A stretch of DNA of 40,963 nt from Saprospiraceae bacterium (GTDB taxonomy: Bacteria; Bacteroidota; Bacteroidia; Chitinophagales; Saprospiraceae), in the NCBI GenBank assembly GCA_013001595.1, contig JABDMH010000079.1:1-40963 (forward strand). Reading direction: 5' to 3'. The stretch's first letter is position 1, and every line of letters starts with the position of its first letter. Under the pieces are notes generated by a model. The model searched no databases. It worked only from the letters and a program-made list of their open reading frames with translations, and was not told the DNA's origin. Positions 26,146 through 35,515 of the stretch are shown piece after piece. A program made the position numbers and the translations under genes.

Positions 26146-27528
26146 ATGAAAAAAACACATCCGAGAAGAAGATTTTTGAAAGGGCTGGGGGCAAGCATTG
26201 CATTACCTTTCATGTATTCATTGCCGGCTATTTCTAGCGCTTCTAGATATGTATCCTCAAATCAGAGCCCCCAACGTTTCGCCTGTTTATTTTTTCCGAA
26301 CGGAGTAAATCCAAATAAGTGGAATCCCAAGCAGACAAGGGATGGTTTTAAGCTCTCACCGATTTTGCAACCGTTAGCCGCGGTCCGAGACAAGATCTCG
26401 ATTTACGGAGGTTTGATGAACAAGAACTCGATCAGCAACAAGGATGGTCACTATACCAAGACGGCCAATTTCTTAACCTCAATGCGCATTGCGCGAACGG
26501 TTGATGCACGTGTCGACAGTGGTGGAATTTCTGTCGACCAACTAATGGCTCAACGTGTGGGTCAGGAGACACTCTATCCCTCCTTGCAATACGGACTTGA
26601 TCGAATCCGCAGTGGAGTGGACAAGGCGGTAGGTTTTACCAGGCTCTATGGTGGCACCATCTCGTGGAGAAGTGCCAAACAACCATGCAGTCGGGAGATT
26701 GATCCGAGAATGGCCTTTGATCGCCTGTTTCGACCATATGTGCCGGGGAAAAAGCCACTACCCCCGGACCCCTACAAGAAGAGTGTTCTTGATTTAGTGA
26801 AAGATGATGCTCGAGCACTTGAGAAGCAACTGGGTATTGAAGACCAGAATAAGTTAGGCGAATATTTGGAAGCAATCAGATCGGTGGAGAAGCGATTAGA
26901 AAATCGGGCTAACCTCAAAGATTTTGAGTCACAAATCACTCCAGATATAAAAAAAGAACTCAAACAAATGGATGTGCGCATCGATGAGTGGGTAGAGTAT
27001 GCGGAAGGAATAGACATCACTGAAAAGACTCGCCTGATGATCGATATAATGGTATTGGCTTTTTGGAGCGATGCTTCTCGCATTGCCACGTTTATGTTTG
27101 GCAATTCTGTCAGTGGTCGTAATTTTTCATTCTTAGAGGGTGTTTCTGGGAATCACCACTCCATTTCCCACCATAAAAATGATCCAAGACAAATGGATCA
27201 ATATGAAAAGATCAACATCTGGCATACCGAGCAATATGCCTACATGTTACAACGCCTTGATGCCATCAAAGAGGAGGACGGCACATTACTTGACAACAGC
27301 ATGATTTTGCTGGGCTCTGGACTCAGAGACGGAAACCGTCATTCACCCTATGATTTGCCCATTGTTTTAGCAGGAAGTGGGGGTGGAAAGCTCAAAACAG
27401 GTCAATATATGAGGTATGAAGCCGATGCGCCACTCGCCAATTTACATCATACCATGCTTTACGCCATGGACATTGATGTGCCGCAATTTGCCGACAGTAC
27501 TGGACCATTTTGTGAACTATTGGTTTAA
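26146..27528 (+). CDS. DUF1552 protein with Tat signal
   Basis: 460 residues. A twin-arginine signal (RRRFLKG at 7-13, then GASIALPFMYSLPAISSA) directs folded export. FACLFFPNGVNPNKWNP, SIYGGLMNK, HYTKTANFLT, SVDQLMAQRVG, SLQYGLD, SWRSAKQP and GNHHSISHHKND are recognised DUF1552 segments, and the end with SMILLGSGLRDGNRHSPYDLPIVLAGSGGGKLKTG is highly typical; the fold is thought to be of the DUF1501/sulfatase-like kind. It starts 2 bp after the DUF1592 cytochrome gene, so the two are translationally coupled. Reaction unknown. Export by Tat hints at a cofactor or metal loaded in the cytoplasm (inference). Confidence 0.9.
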   Translation: MKKTHPRRRFLKGLGASIALPFMYSLPAISSASRYVSSNQSPQRFACLFFPNGVNPNKWNPKQTRDGFKLSPILQPLAAVRDKISIYGGLMNKNSISNKDGHYTKTANFLTSMRIARTVDARVDSGGISVDQLMAQRVGQETLYPSLQYGLDRIRSGVDKAVGFTRLYGGTISWRSAKQPCSREIDPRMAFDRLFRPYVPGKKPLPPDPYKKSVLDLVKDDARALEKQLGIEDQNKLGEYLEAIRSVEKRLENRANLKDFESQITPDIKKELKQMDVRIDEWVEYAEGIDITEKTRLMIDIMVLAFWSDASRIATFMFGNSVSGRNFSFLEGVSGNHHSISHHKNDPRQMDQYEKINIWHTEQYAYMLQRLDAIKEEDGTLLDNSMILLGSGLRDGNRHSPYDLPIVLAGSGGGKLKTGQYMRYEADAPLANLHHTMLYAMDIDVPQFADSTGPFCELLV

Positions 27529-27696
27529 CTTCTTCTAGTAAATCTGTGGCGACAGCTTAGTTTATCAATGTAATTCGATTTTGTTTTCTGAGCTTCATCC
27601 AAGAGATGCTAAGATGATTTGCTAGCATTCGGTATGCTTACGTTTGGGCCAAGTCTGCATATTTACTCATCTTAGGGGCCATAAAACGGCAATCAA

Positions 27697-29640
27697 TTGC
27701 GATTTGTACTCTGTATAGCATTCATTTTCAGTGCGTTGTGCTGCATTGGTCAGGGAGACAGGCAACAGCTAGATACCATCCGGGTGGCATCGACTCAGAT
27801 ACCGTTGAAGCTGAATGAAACTGGTCGTCACATAACCGTCTATGAGGGCCGTCACTTGAGATCTATTCCATCGAGCTCACTTGATGAGGTTCTTCAAACG
27901 ATCCCCGGTATTGAGATTCAGTCTCGCGGTGGGTTTGGTGTTCAGGGAGATATCGTTATGCGCGGATCAACTTTTACACAGGTGCTGGTCCTGATAGATG
28001 GTATGAAAATGAATGATCCGCTGACTGCACATTTTAATAGTAATATCCCGGTAACCAATCAGGAGATCCGGAGGATCGAGGTGCTGCGAGGTCCTGCGGC
28101 TGCCATGTATGGGCCAGATGCGGTCGGAGGAGTAATCAACATAATCACCAAGAATTTTGCACCGAATAGTAGAGACCAATCGACGTTGTATGCAGAAATT
28201 GGTCTGGGATCCCATGGTCAGAAGAATGGAAATGCATCAGCTCAGTATGTCGGCAATCGCCTGCGTGTGGCTGGTAGTTTACAATTGAATCAGGCGGATG
28301 GAGAACTAATTCAGGGCCAACAGACAAGTTCCGGAGCATTGGAAGACTATCGAAACTTTTTTAATGTCAAAACAGGAAGCCTTTCTTTGGGATATCGAAT
28401 GAAGAATGGCTATACCCTGAATGCAAGAAGTGGATACGACTACCGCGATTTTAATGCACGATACTTCTATACGACAAGCACTTTTGATAAGTCCACTGAG
28501 ACGGTCACCAATTGGTTTAATCACATCAGATTGGAAAAGACTTCCGACCGTAGCAATACAGATGTTTCCTTTGCTTACAAAAGGGGAACCGATGAGTTTG
28601 TTTTTAGCCCAGATTTTCCATCGACCAATAACCACACAACAGACTTTTTCAATATTTTGGCTAATCGTATGGTTGTGCTGAATGACCAGTTAACTTTAAA
28701 ATATGGGGTGCAAGTCGATAATAGGGCTGTAGAATCCAATGACCGGGGAAATCATGAAGATTGGCATTTTGGAACATATGCCATGGGAGCTTACAGGAAA
28801 GGTCCATGGAATTTTTCTGCAAGTGTACGCATGGATTATGATGAGAACTATGATTTCGAAATATCACCGCAGATCAATACCTCGTTTATCAATGGCAACT
28901 TTATCGGAAGGGCTGCCATCGGTCGGAGCATACGTGCTGCCGACTATACAGAGAGATATGTCTCCAACAATCTAATGAACCTAACGCCCGGCAGGAGCCT
29001 GGGCAATCCAGACCTTCTTGCGGAAAGTAGTTGGTCCGAAGAATTGGGTTTTGACTGCTACCTGACCAGGGCGTGGAAAGTTAGTGCCACTGGATTTCTA
29101 AGGCAATCTGAACGATTAATTGACTATGTATCTACTCCTAGTGACCAGATTGTCGGCGTGGGAGATTTACAAGAAGATGCAGCCTACTTCTTCGCTCAAA
29201 ATATTTCCAGTGTGCAAACAAGAGGACTAGAGCTCACATCAGACATAAGGATGCGTTTGAATGACGCTGCCGAGTTTTCTTTATTGGTGGGATACACGAC
29301 GGTGCGAACAGAGAATGACGATGGTATTATCTCTGTTTACTTGGCCAATCACGCCAGACATTTATGGAATAGCACTGCTGCTCTTAAGTATAAGAAATGG
29401 AATGCCGCAGTAACTACATTATTTAAGGAGCGGCAGTCCAGGCAGGCCATGGCCATTAATGAGACTTTGTCGCCTAACTATTTTTTAGTTCATCTTCGTC
29501 TAGGACTCCAAATATCTGAGCAATTAGGCATTCAGGCACAGGTTCAAAATATTTTTGACGAACGCTATCAGAATATTCTTGGAGCGGTTATGCCCGGCCG
29601 TTGGATTATGGCAAGTCTTTCCTTTAGTCTTGGCGGTTGA
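27697..29640 (+). CDS. TonB-dependent outer-membrane receptor (BtuB-like)
   Basis: 647 residues. The only usable start is TTG 27697 (an in-frame TAA stands at 27682), giving a signal peptide RFVLCIAFIFSALCCIGQG. The plug (about 45-155) shows SSSLDEVLQTIPGIEIQSRG, GDIVMRGSTFTQVLVLIDGMKMND, RRIEVLRGPAAAMYGPDAVGGVINIITK. A 22-strand barrel follows, ending in the aromatic/hydrophobic strand MASLSFSLGG; NIFDERYQNILGAVMPGRW is the classic receptor C-terminal box. Size and the absence of a SusC-type N-terminal extension place it with cobalamin/siderophore receptors. No TonB or periplasmic binding protein is nearby. Substrate uncertain. Confidence 0.9.
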   Translation: MRFVLCIAFIFSALCCIGQGDRQQLDTIRVASTQIPLKLNETGRHITVYEGRHLRSIPSSSLDEVLQTIPGIEIQSRGGFGVQGDIVMRGSTFTQVLVLIDGMKMNDPLTAHFNSNIPVTNQEIRRIEVLRGPAAAMYGPDAVGGVINIITKNFAPNSRDQSTLYAEIGLGSHGQKNGNASAQYVGNRLRVAGSLQLNQADGELIQGQQTSSGALEDYRNFFNVKTGSLSLGYRMKNGYTLNARSGYDYRDFNARYFYTTSTFDKSTETVTNWFNHIRLEKTSDRSNTDVSFAYKRGTDEFVFSPDFPSTNNHTTDFFNILANRMVVLNDQLTLKYGVQVDNRAVESNDRGNHEDWHFGTYAMGAYRKGPWNFSASVRMDYDENYDFEISPQINTSFINGNFIGRAAIGRSIRAADYTERYVSNNLMNLTPGRSLGNPDLLAESSWSEELGFDCYLTRAWKVSATGFLRQSERLIDYVSTPSDQIVGVGDLQEDAAYFFAQNISSVQTRGLELTSDIRMRLNDAAEFSLLVGYTTVRTENDDGIISVYLANHARHLWNSTAALKYKKWNAAVTTLFKERQSRQAMAINETLSPNYFLVHLRLGLQISEQLGIQAQVQNIFDERYQNILGAVMPGRWIMASLSFSLGG

Positions 29641-29738
29641 TCAGTTTGGAGTAGTCCAATGCTGTGGCAGACCTACCGGATAAGTATCAAGCTATTCGGT
29701 GTTTATTTTTGTACATTAATTTTGGAATTGATTCTTGA

Positions 29739-30338
29739 ATGATGACGAATTTGCTGCAGCAGACCTTTCAGAAAATAGATGAAGAAAATGCCAAGGATCC
29801 CAATGCCGAGCAGTGGCAGGGAAAGTCCTATCCCAAGGAATTGCTTTATGCTCAACGCATGACCAATAGACTAAATCTATATGCACCCAATGCATCTGAG
29901 GAATTGCAGATTGCTGCAAGGGCTCAGCATATTAAAAGATGGGAAATACCTAGGGAAGATTTTGCAATGGATAAGGCTGGATATCATAAATGGAGAAATA
30001 CATTGAAGTCCTTTCATGCCGGGCAAGTTGCAGAAATCATGCAAGCTGTTGGATACAAGGAGTCTTCGATTGATCGGGTCAAGTTTTTGGTGGAGAAGAA
30101 AAAGCTGAAGAAAGATGCAGACACACAAATGCTAGAGGATGTCATTTGTTTTGTGTTCTTAGAGTATTATTTAGATGATTTTGCAACGACGAAGAGCGAA
30201 GAAAAGATCATTGATATCCTTCAAAAGACTTGGCAAAAGATATCAGATAGAGCCAAAGGGCAACTAGATTCACTGTCCATGTCGGATGAATCTAGAAGAT
30301 TGGTCCAGAAGGCACTTTCAGCATCAGATGGATCTTAG
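29739..30338 (+). CDS. DUF4202 domain protein
   Basis: 199 residues, nearly all one domain. FQKIDEENAKDPN, YPKELLYAQRMTNRLN, LQIAARAQHIKRWEIPREDFAMDKAGYHKWRNTLKSFHA and DVICFVFLEYYLDDFA are the standard DUF4202 blocks. The conserved Glu, His and Arg residues (ARAQHI-RWEIPR; later VCFVFLEYY) suggest an HD-like metal-binding helical protein, but no activity is known to me. Cytoplasmic, no signal. It starts about 100 bp after the TonB receptor and lies ahead of an SLC13 carrier; both gaps are long enough for separate promoters. Confidence 0.85.
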   Translation: MMTNLLQQTFQKIDEENAKDPNAEQWQGKSYPKELLYAQRMTNRLNLYAPNASEELQIAARAQHIKRWEIPREDFAMDKAGYHKWRNTLKSFHAGQVAEIMQAVGYKESSIDRVKFLVEKKKLKKDADTQMLEDVICFVFLEYYLDDFATTKSEEKIIDILQKTWQKISDRAKGQLDSLSMSDESRRLVQKALSASDGS

Positions 30339-30576
30339 CTCCGCTTTTCTGGTGATTTTCAGCACCCATAGAATTGAATCCGAGTAGATCAGCACCATGC
30401 CGAACTGGCGGCACTAGGCTCATAGCTTGAGATCTGTATCAATTTGAGGATGCTGTTGTATCTGGTGTGGTAGATGATTTATATCATCTAGGCTCTCTAG
30501 TGAAAACCAGAATTATACTTTTGCCTTCTTTATCAAATTCGAGTTTCCCTCAGTGGTGAACTTAAGTGTGTAGCAC

Positions 30577-32040
30577 ATGGCAGATTCAAGATTAGCAGCA
30601 GAAAGATTGGCACATCGGCTAGAGCATGTAATGCATGCCCAGCAAAGGATAATTTACTTTCTGGCAAGTTTGGTGGTGGCCTTTCTACTAACTTTCTTTG
30701 TTTCCAATAATGAACCCGACTTCACCCAAAATCAACAATACGTTCTATTCATCCTGCTGTTTGCCGTATCTCTGTGGGTTACTGAAGCGATACCCCCATT
30801 TGCTACGGGACTCCTTATAGTTGGGCTTTTGATTTTTCTGCTCAGTCAAATGGGAGATCATGATGCATCTGATCCCAACTACATCAATGTGCAGAGGTTT
30901 GTAGACACATGGACCAATAGTGTCATTTGGCTCATGCTGAGTGGATTTTTTATTGCCGGTGCACTCAAAAAGACTGGACTCGATGTTGAGCTCTTCCGCA
31001 TCAGCGTGCGTAGATTTGGCCACGACCCAAGGACAGTGCTCCTGGGCATCATGTTAATGACTGCAGTCCTTTCGATGATCATGTCTAATACGGCCACCAC
31101 TGCCATGATGTTGGCTTCGGTTATGCCCTTTATTAATCGGGAAGGACCAGATAGAAATATTGCTAAAGTGCTACTTATCGGTATTCCTGCAGCAGCCGCG
31201 GTAGGTGGAATGGGAACGATTATTGGTTCTCCACCAAATGTCATTGCCGTGGATGCCATCAATAATTTTCTGCAAAATAATGACCAGCTTGATTATGAAG
31301 TTGGCTTCTTGGAATGGATGATCTTGGGTGTTCCAGTCGCGATGATATTAGTAGTGATCTTCTGGAAAGTGCTGGTTAACCGCTATGAAATAATTTTGGA
31401 GCGCATTGACCTGAATTTGGATCCGGCACCGAAGCCATCATCTCCAGTTAGAAGGTTTCAACGGAGATTCGTGTTGGGTGTTTTGTTGGTCACCGTACTC
31501 CTATGGCTCACAGGAAACTTGCACGGCGTTCCAGCTGCGGCAGTATCTGGTATTCCCATCATCATACTGCCGATGGTGAGTGTCATTACAGGCGATGACG
31601 TCAGAGAATTGCCATGGGATACGCTGATGCTGGTGGCTGGAGGACTATCTCTGGGCCTAGCCATCAAGGAGAGTGGATTGGCAGAATTCTTTGTGGAAAA
31701 GATCCAATATTTTTCAATTAATCAGTATTTACTGATGGCAATTTTCGCCGTCGCAACCGTATTGTTTTCCAACGTCATGAGCAATACGGCCACGGCCACT
31801 ATTCTGATACCGATTGCCAGCATCATACCCGGTGTTGAACCGGTCTCTATGGCAGTAATTATCGGTTTGTGTGCATCATGCGCATTGCTTCTCCCGGTAT
31901 CCACGCCACCTAATGCCATCGCCTTTAGTACAGGGCACCTCAAGCAGGTTGATTTTCGCTTGGGAGGGGTCATCATAGGAATACTCGGTCCCATATTGGC
32001 AATCGTTTGGGTTTTATTTTTATTCTGGATGGTATCTTAG
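30577..32040 (+). CDS. SLC13/DASS family sodium:anion symporter
   Basis: 487 residues, about 12 helices. Two inverted repeats each carry the SNT sodium/substrate motif: IMSNTATTAMMLASVMPF (about 165-185) and FSNVMSNTATATILIPIAS (about 395-415). GSPPNVIAVDAI and PVSTPPNAIAFSTGHLKQVDF are the paired PPN loops. DASS carriers import di- and tricarboxylates or sulfate with sodium. The N-terminus has an extra charged amphipathic stretch (AAERLAHRLEHVMHAQQR). A -7-like TACTTTTG lies at 30516-30523, without a clear TTG at the right distance. Confidence 0.92.
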   Translation: MADSRLAAERLAHRLEHVMHAQQRIIYFLASLVVAFLLTFFVSNNEPDFTQNQQYVLFILLFAVSLWVTEAIPPFATGLLIVGLLIFLLSQMGDHDASDPNYINVQRFVDTWTNSVIWLMLSGFFIAGALKKTGLDVELFRISVRRFGHDPRTVLLGIMLMTAVLSMIMSNTATTAMMLASVMPFINREGPDRNIAKVLLIGIPAAAAVGGMGTIIGSPPNVIAVDAINNFLQNNDQLDYEVGFLEWMILGVPVAMILVVIFWKVLVNRYEIILERIDLNLDPAPKPSSPVRRFQRRFVLGVLLVTVLLWLTGNLHGVPAAAVSGIPIIILPMVSVITGDDVRELPWDTLMLVAGGLSLGLAIKESGLAEFFVEKIQYFSINQYLLMAIFAVATVLFSNVMSNTATATILIPIASIIPGVEPVSMAVIIGLCASCALLLPVSTPPNAIAFSTGHLKQVDFRLGGVIIGILGPILAIVWVLFLFWMVS

Positions 32041-32257
32041 AGCTAGAAACCTCTTAGTGCTGACAAACGGTGCATTGCAGTGGATCTTATGGTAATTTAT
32101 TAAATAAAAGTCTATTTAGACAATGTATGAGGTGTTACTCGCTGGAGCATGCTGCTACTTCGTTCGGAAGGCCAAAGCTTTGAGATATCAATGCCAGATA
32201 TTATCTTGCTGGTGCGGCGCGACGCACATAAGCGAAGTGCAATGAAATTGTGAAATT

Positions 32258-33652
32258 ATGAAACAACCTACTGAATGCACTAGACGTACGTTTATGCAAA
32301 ACGCAGCCACTTTATCCACCGGATTACTCTTTGTTCCGGGATTGCGAAAGCATGCACCGAGTAAAAAATTGAATCTAGCTTTTATTGGTGTCGGAGGGCG
32401 TGGTGCCCGGAATATCAAGTCATGTGCGATGATTGATGACACTGGTACGGCTCGTAATAACCTAGTTGCGTTCTGTGACGCCGATGAGCGTAGGGCTGCT
32501 GCAGTATATGAAATGTATCCTGATGTACCTAGGTTTTCGGATTTCCGAAAGATGTTTGATAAAATGGCCAACGAAATTGATGGGGTGGTCATTTCCACAC
32601 CTGATCATACCCATTTCCCCGCTACTATGGTGGCCATGCAACTAGGGAAGCATGTTTACGTGGAGAAACCCTTGGCACACAATATTTGGGAGTTGCGCAC
32701 GCTCAAGAAGGCAGAAGAAAAATATGGAGTGGTCGCACAACTTGGCAACCAAGGTCATACGACTGATGGAATTCGTAAGGTTAAAGAGTGGTATGAAGCT
32801 GGGATTTTAGGCCAAGTTCGTGAAGTCATTGCTTGGTTTAATGGACCTCGTTTTAGCGAGAAAGGCTACTTCAATAAGCCTGACCAGTATCCTCCCAAAG
32901 GTGAGTCAATACCAGAAGGGGTAGACTGGGATGCTTGGTTAGGACCTAAGTTAGATAGACCTTACAGTCACTACTACTTCCCTAAATGGTGGCGTGGGTG
33001 GCATGAATTTGGAAATGCTGAACTGGGAGATTGGGCATGTCATACTTTAGATGCCCCATTTTGGGCATTGGACCTGGGAATGCCAACTTCAGTGGATTCC
33101 ATTTTTCGCTTCCCAGAACCTGCAGGTAGAGATTTCATCTCCGATTACTCTCAGCTACAGTTCAACTTTCCAGCCAGAGGCAATAAGGCTCCCGTCACGT
33201 TGAGCTGGTTTGAAGGTGGCATTCGTCCATCCAATAGGCCAGAATGGTTTTTAGATAAATTGCCACCCTCGGGTATGATTATGGTCGGAGATGATGCTGC
33301 GATCATGACAGGTGGTAGACCCAATAAACCTCAACTTTTGGGTTCATTTGAAAAAGTATCAGACTTTCAACGCAATATGCCTCCGATGACCATACCTAGG
33401 GTGGCAGAAGAGGATCCACAGGGCGAATGGATCCGGGCCATAACGGGAGAAGGACCTAAGAATGGTGCACCATTCAGCTATGGTGCAGATTTAACTGAAA
33501 TGGCACTGGTAGGCGTATTGTCGCAGCGATTCAATACCAGGATTGAATATGATGCTGTACAAATGAAGGTGACCAATCACAAAGATATGGACCAATACAT
33601 CAAAGAACCGGTTCGTGAAGGTTGGTCCTATGGTGAAGAGCTTTGGACTTAA
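32258..33652 (+). CDS. Exported Gfo/Idh/MocA family oxidoreductase
   Basis: 464 residues. An N-terminal Tat-like signal (RRTFMQNAATLSTGLLFVPG) precedes a Rossmann domain with LAFIGVGGRGARN; EGD-type core elements include VISTPDHTHFPATMVAMQLGKHVYVEKPL with the catalytic Lys of EKP. GNQGHTTDGIRKVKEW and WWRGWHEFGNAELGDWACHTLDAPFWAL are typical of the large exported Bacteroidota/Planctomycetes subgroup that carries bound NAD(P) and often acts on glycosides or sugars. No sugar genes are adjacent, so the substrate is open. Transcription may end at the hairpins at 33681-33717 and 33754-33775. Confidence 0.92.
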   Translation: MKQPTECTRRTFMQNAATLSTGLLFVPGLRKHAPSKKLNLAFIGVGGRGARNIKSCAMIDDTGTARNNLVAFCDADERRAAAVYEMYPDVPRFSDFRKMFDKMANEIDGVVISTPDHTHFPATMVAMQLGKHVYVEKPLAHNIWELRTLKKAEEKYGVVAQLGNQGHTTDGIRKVKEWYEAGILGQVREVIAWFNGPRFSEKGYFNKPDQYPPKGESIPEGVDWDAWLGPKLDRPYSHYYFPKWWRGWHEFGNAELGDWACHTLDAPFWALDLGMPTSVDSIFRFPEPAGRDFISDYSQLQFNFPARGNKAPVTLSWFEGGIRPSNRPEWFLDKLPPSGMIMVGDDAAIMTGGRPNKPQLLGSFEKVSDFQRNMPPMTIPRVAEEDPQGEWIRAITGEGPKNGAPFSYGADLTEMALVGVLSQRFNTRIEYDAVQMKVTNHKDMDQYIKEPVREGWSYGEELWT

Positions 33653-33680
33653 GAAACTTCGGATACAGGTAGATAAAGCA

Positions 33681-33717
33681 GTCGGACGTCTGCAACATAA
33701 TATGGAGGGAGTCCGAC
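33681..33717. terminator. Inverted repeat downstream of the oxidoreductase gene
   Basis: GTCGGAC (33681-33687) is the exact reverse complement of GTCCGAC (33711-33717), 23-base loop, followed by CTTTTG. Possible terminator; the large loop keeps confidence low. Confidence 0.35.
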
Positions 33718-33753
33718 CTTTTGACCTTGTTTCAAATTCAATCTTGAGTGCAC

Positions 33754-33775
33754 ACACCCAAAGGGTGTCCTTTTT
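33754..33775 (+). terminator. Short hairpin with T-tract
   Basis: ACACCC-AAA-GGGTGT followed by CCTTTTT. It lies about 100 bp after the oxidoreductase stop, behind the longer inverted repeat at 33681. The rest of the gap to 33999 shows no gene. Confidence 0.5.
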
Positions 33776-33999
33776 AAAAGGAGTCAAAAATTAAGCTCCA
33801 GAATGCTCTTGGCAAAAGGTGATGTAATACCATACGATCACTACCGCCAGTCCATATTCGCGAAAGGGAAAAATGGACCATCGACCATATTGTATCGCGA
33901 TTAATGTCGTTTGCTAGTGCACTTTTTACTGACAAGACAGTATATAGGCGCCAAGGCAGTTATTATTGGTATTATTGCGCACAACCTTAGCTTGATTTC

Positions 34000-34281
34000 A
34001 TGCAAGTATTATTTGAAGACGCACCTACGAAGGGAAAAGCCTACATTGGTGAGCCTGATAATCCGCGGGCAGAGATGACTTTTTCCAAAGCGGGAGAGCA
34101 TCTATTAATTATTGACCACACAGAAGTTCAGTCGTCTTTAAAGGGCAAGGGTGCAGGCAGAATATTGTTAGATACGGTCGTTTCCAGAGCTCGTTTGCAG
34201 GATGTTAAGATATTACCCTTGTGCCCCTATGCCAAGAGTGTATTTGATAATGATCCATCGCTTGCAGACGTACTCAAGTAA
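34000..34281 (+). CDS. Small GNAT-fold N-acetyltransferase (YjdJ/GNAT_2 type)
   Basis: 93 residues, the size of the minimal GNAT subfamily (Acetyltransf_CG). A strand-turn-strand with AEMTFSKAGEHLLIIDHTEVQSSLKGKGAGRILLDTVV includes the acetyl-CoA loop (LKGKGAGR in place of Q-x-x-G-x-G/A), followed by VKILPLCPYAKSVFDND, the family's C-terminal C-P-Y-A-K-x-x-F signature. The substrate is unknown for this subfamily. No obvious operon partners; degraded sequence follows directly. Confidence 0.88.
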   Translation: MQVLFEDAPTKGKAYIGEPDNPRAEMTFSKAGEHLLIIDHTEVQSSLKGKGAGRILLDTVVSRARLQDVKILPLCPYAKSVFDNDPSLADVLK

Positions 34282-34559
34282 ACATTATGGGTTTGGCGTA
34301 ACGATAAACTTCTTCCTTCGGGCAGGAGAGGAGTTGGGATTGTTCAGGCCTCATGCCTGGTTTGACGTTGATTTTCCCGGAATCGCGGATGTAACAAGAG
34401 ATTATGGATTATTCCATCCTTCTATCATTTCACCTGCATTTTGACCAGGTGAAAAGACGAACCAGGACCCACCACCTGCATGCAGACCAGTTACACCGCT
34501 GATATGTCTAAGTTCGGTTGGGAAACATCGGAAGGACCGCAGCAGTTTGGAGGAGAGAA
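34282..34559. other. Probable degraded coding sequence, unidentified
   Basis: An open plus-strand stretch ending at TGA 34442-34444 reads TINFFLRAGEELGLFRPHAWFD ... DYGLFHPSI, which looks like protein but has no plausible start and overlaps the GNAT gene end in another frame. No family recognised. Taken with the ABC fragment that follows, I read this as gene remains. Confidence 0.3.
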
Positions 34560-34742
34560 ATACGGACAAGATACCGGACGGGTATTATCATTGCGCACCG
34601 ACTCTCCACTTTGCGCAATGTCGATAGGATAATCGTGCTTGATCAGGGCCAAATAGTGGAAAGTGGTACGCGCACCCCGCCATTGGTGGTTGCTGGCTTG
34701 TACCTTGAGCTGAATGATAGTCAGATGTTGGATGTGAGTTGA
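34560..34742 (+). pseudogene. C-terminal remnant of an ABC exporter ATPase (MsbA-like)
   Basis: The frame reads [32 protein letters not shown] followed by [12 protein letters not shown], the standard end of an ABC exporter nucleotide-binding domain from the H-loop (IIAHRLST) to the C-terminus. Walker A, signature and Walker B are all absent upstream, and no membrane domain precedes it. Only about the last 55 residues of a roughly 590-residue protein survive, so it is a fragment left by deletion or rearrangement. Confidence 0.8.
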
Positions 34743-34819
34743 CAGGATTATTTAGTCACTCCAGGTAAATTGTTGATGAGTTGTTCGTTGTGAACTAGCA
34801 AACCCACAACTCACATTTG

Positions 34820-35377
34820 TCAGTCTAGGTCATTTTCCAATTCTACATGCTTTGTATGAACAATAATGACCCCATTTCCAGACCCTGGACCATAGATCGC
34901 GGTTTGCGCAATACCTTTTAATACCTCAATGTAATCTACATCCGCCGGGGGTATGGAATTCAATAAATTATTAAGGCTCTGATCGTCAAAACTCCTAAAA
35001 GTCATGCCATCTATTACAACCATAGGGGGTTGTAGTGATCCACGGATTCTCATCTGGTAATTATTGTTGCTTCCAGTTACCCAGACCCCGGCTACTCTGC
35101 CCTGGATCATTTCAAAAACATTCAGGTAAGCCGGGCCCATAATATCAGGATCAATAGTGGTTCCAGTGTTTTGTAAGGATGCAGTTTGTTTTGGAATAAT
35201 GATTTGATGTAGATCAGCTCGTTCGTTACGTAACGATATCACTTGTAAAGGTGGTACAGTGTCTTCATTCAATACGGAGTAAGAGGTAGGAAGGAGAGTT
35301 GAATTTTCTATATCCCGTCCCTCCATATGGCCCACAAATAGTAAGGCTAATACCAGAAAAGCTAATCGTTTCAACAT
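34820..35377 (-). CDS. Secreted TonB-receptor plug-domain protein without barrel
   Basis: 185 residues. A signal peptide (MLKRLAFLVLALLFVGHMEG) and a linker precede a plug domain at about 79-178: NVFEMIQGRVAGVWVTG, YQMRIRGSLQPPMVVIDGM, PPADVDYIEVLKGIAQTAIYGPGSGNGVIIVHTK. This equals the SusC-type plug (N-terminal MIQGRVAGV, IRG, VIDG, IEVLKG, A-x-YG-x-x-x-x-GVI). It ends 11 residues later with no beta-barrel, and nothing barrel-like follows downstream. Stand-alone plug proteins are known in Bacteroidota, but their role is unclear; a periplasmic partner or decoy is possible. The upstream region 35378-35515 is AT-rich and non-coding. Confidence 0.8.
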   Translation of the reverse strand: MLKRLAFLVLALLFVGHMEGRDIENSTLLPTSYSVLNEDTVPPLQVISLRNERADLHQIIIPKQTASLQNTGTTIDPDIMGPAYLNVFEMIQGRVAGVWVTGSNNNYQMRIRGSLQPPMVVIDGMTFRSFDDQSLNNLLNSIPPADVDYIEVLKGIAQTAIYGPGSGNGVIIVHTKHVELENDLD

Positions 35378-35515
35378 GATGACGCTCCTTTAGTGAATAA
35401 ATAAAAATCTTGCAAAGAACATTGTAAACCTTGATTATCACATTGATAATAAAGCGAATAATTTGATATACATACGTTTATGGTTTTACTTTTCAATTTT
35501 TTCTTTCGACATCAT

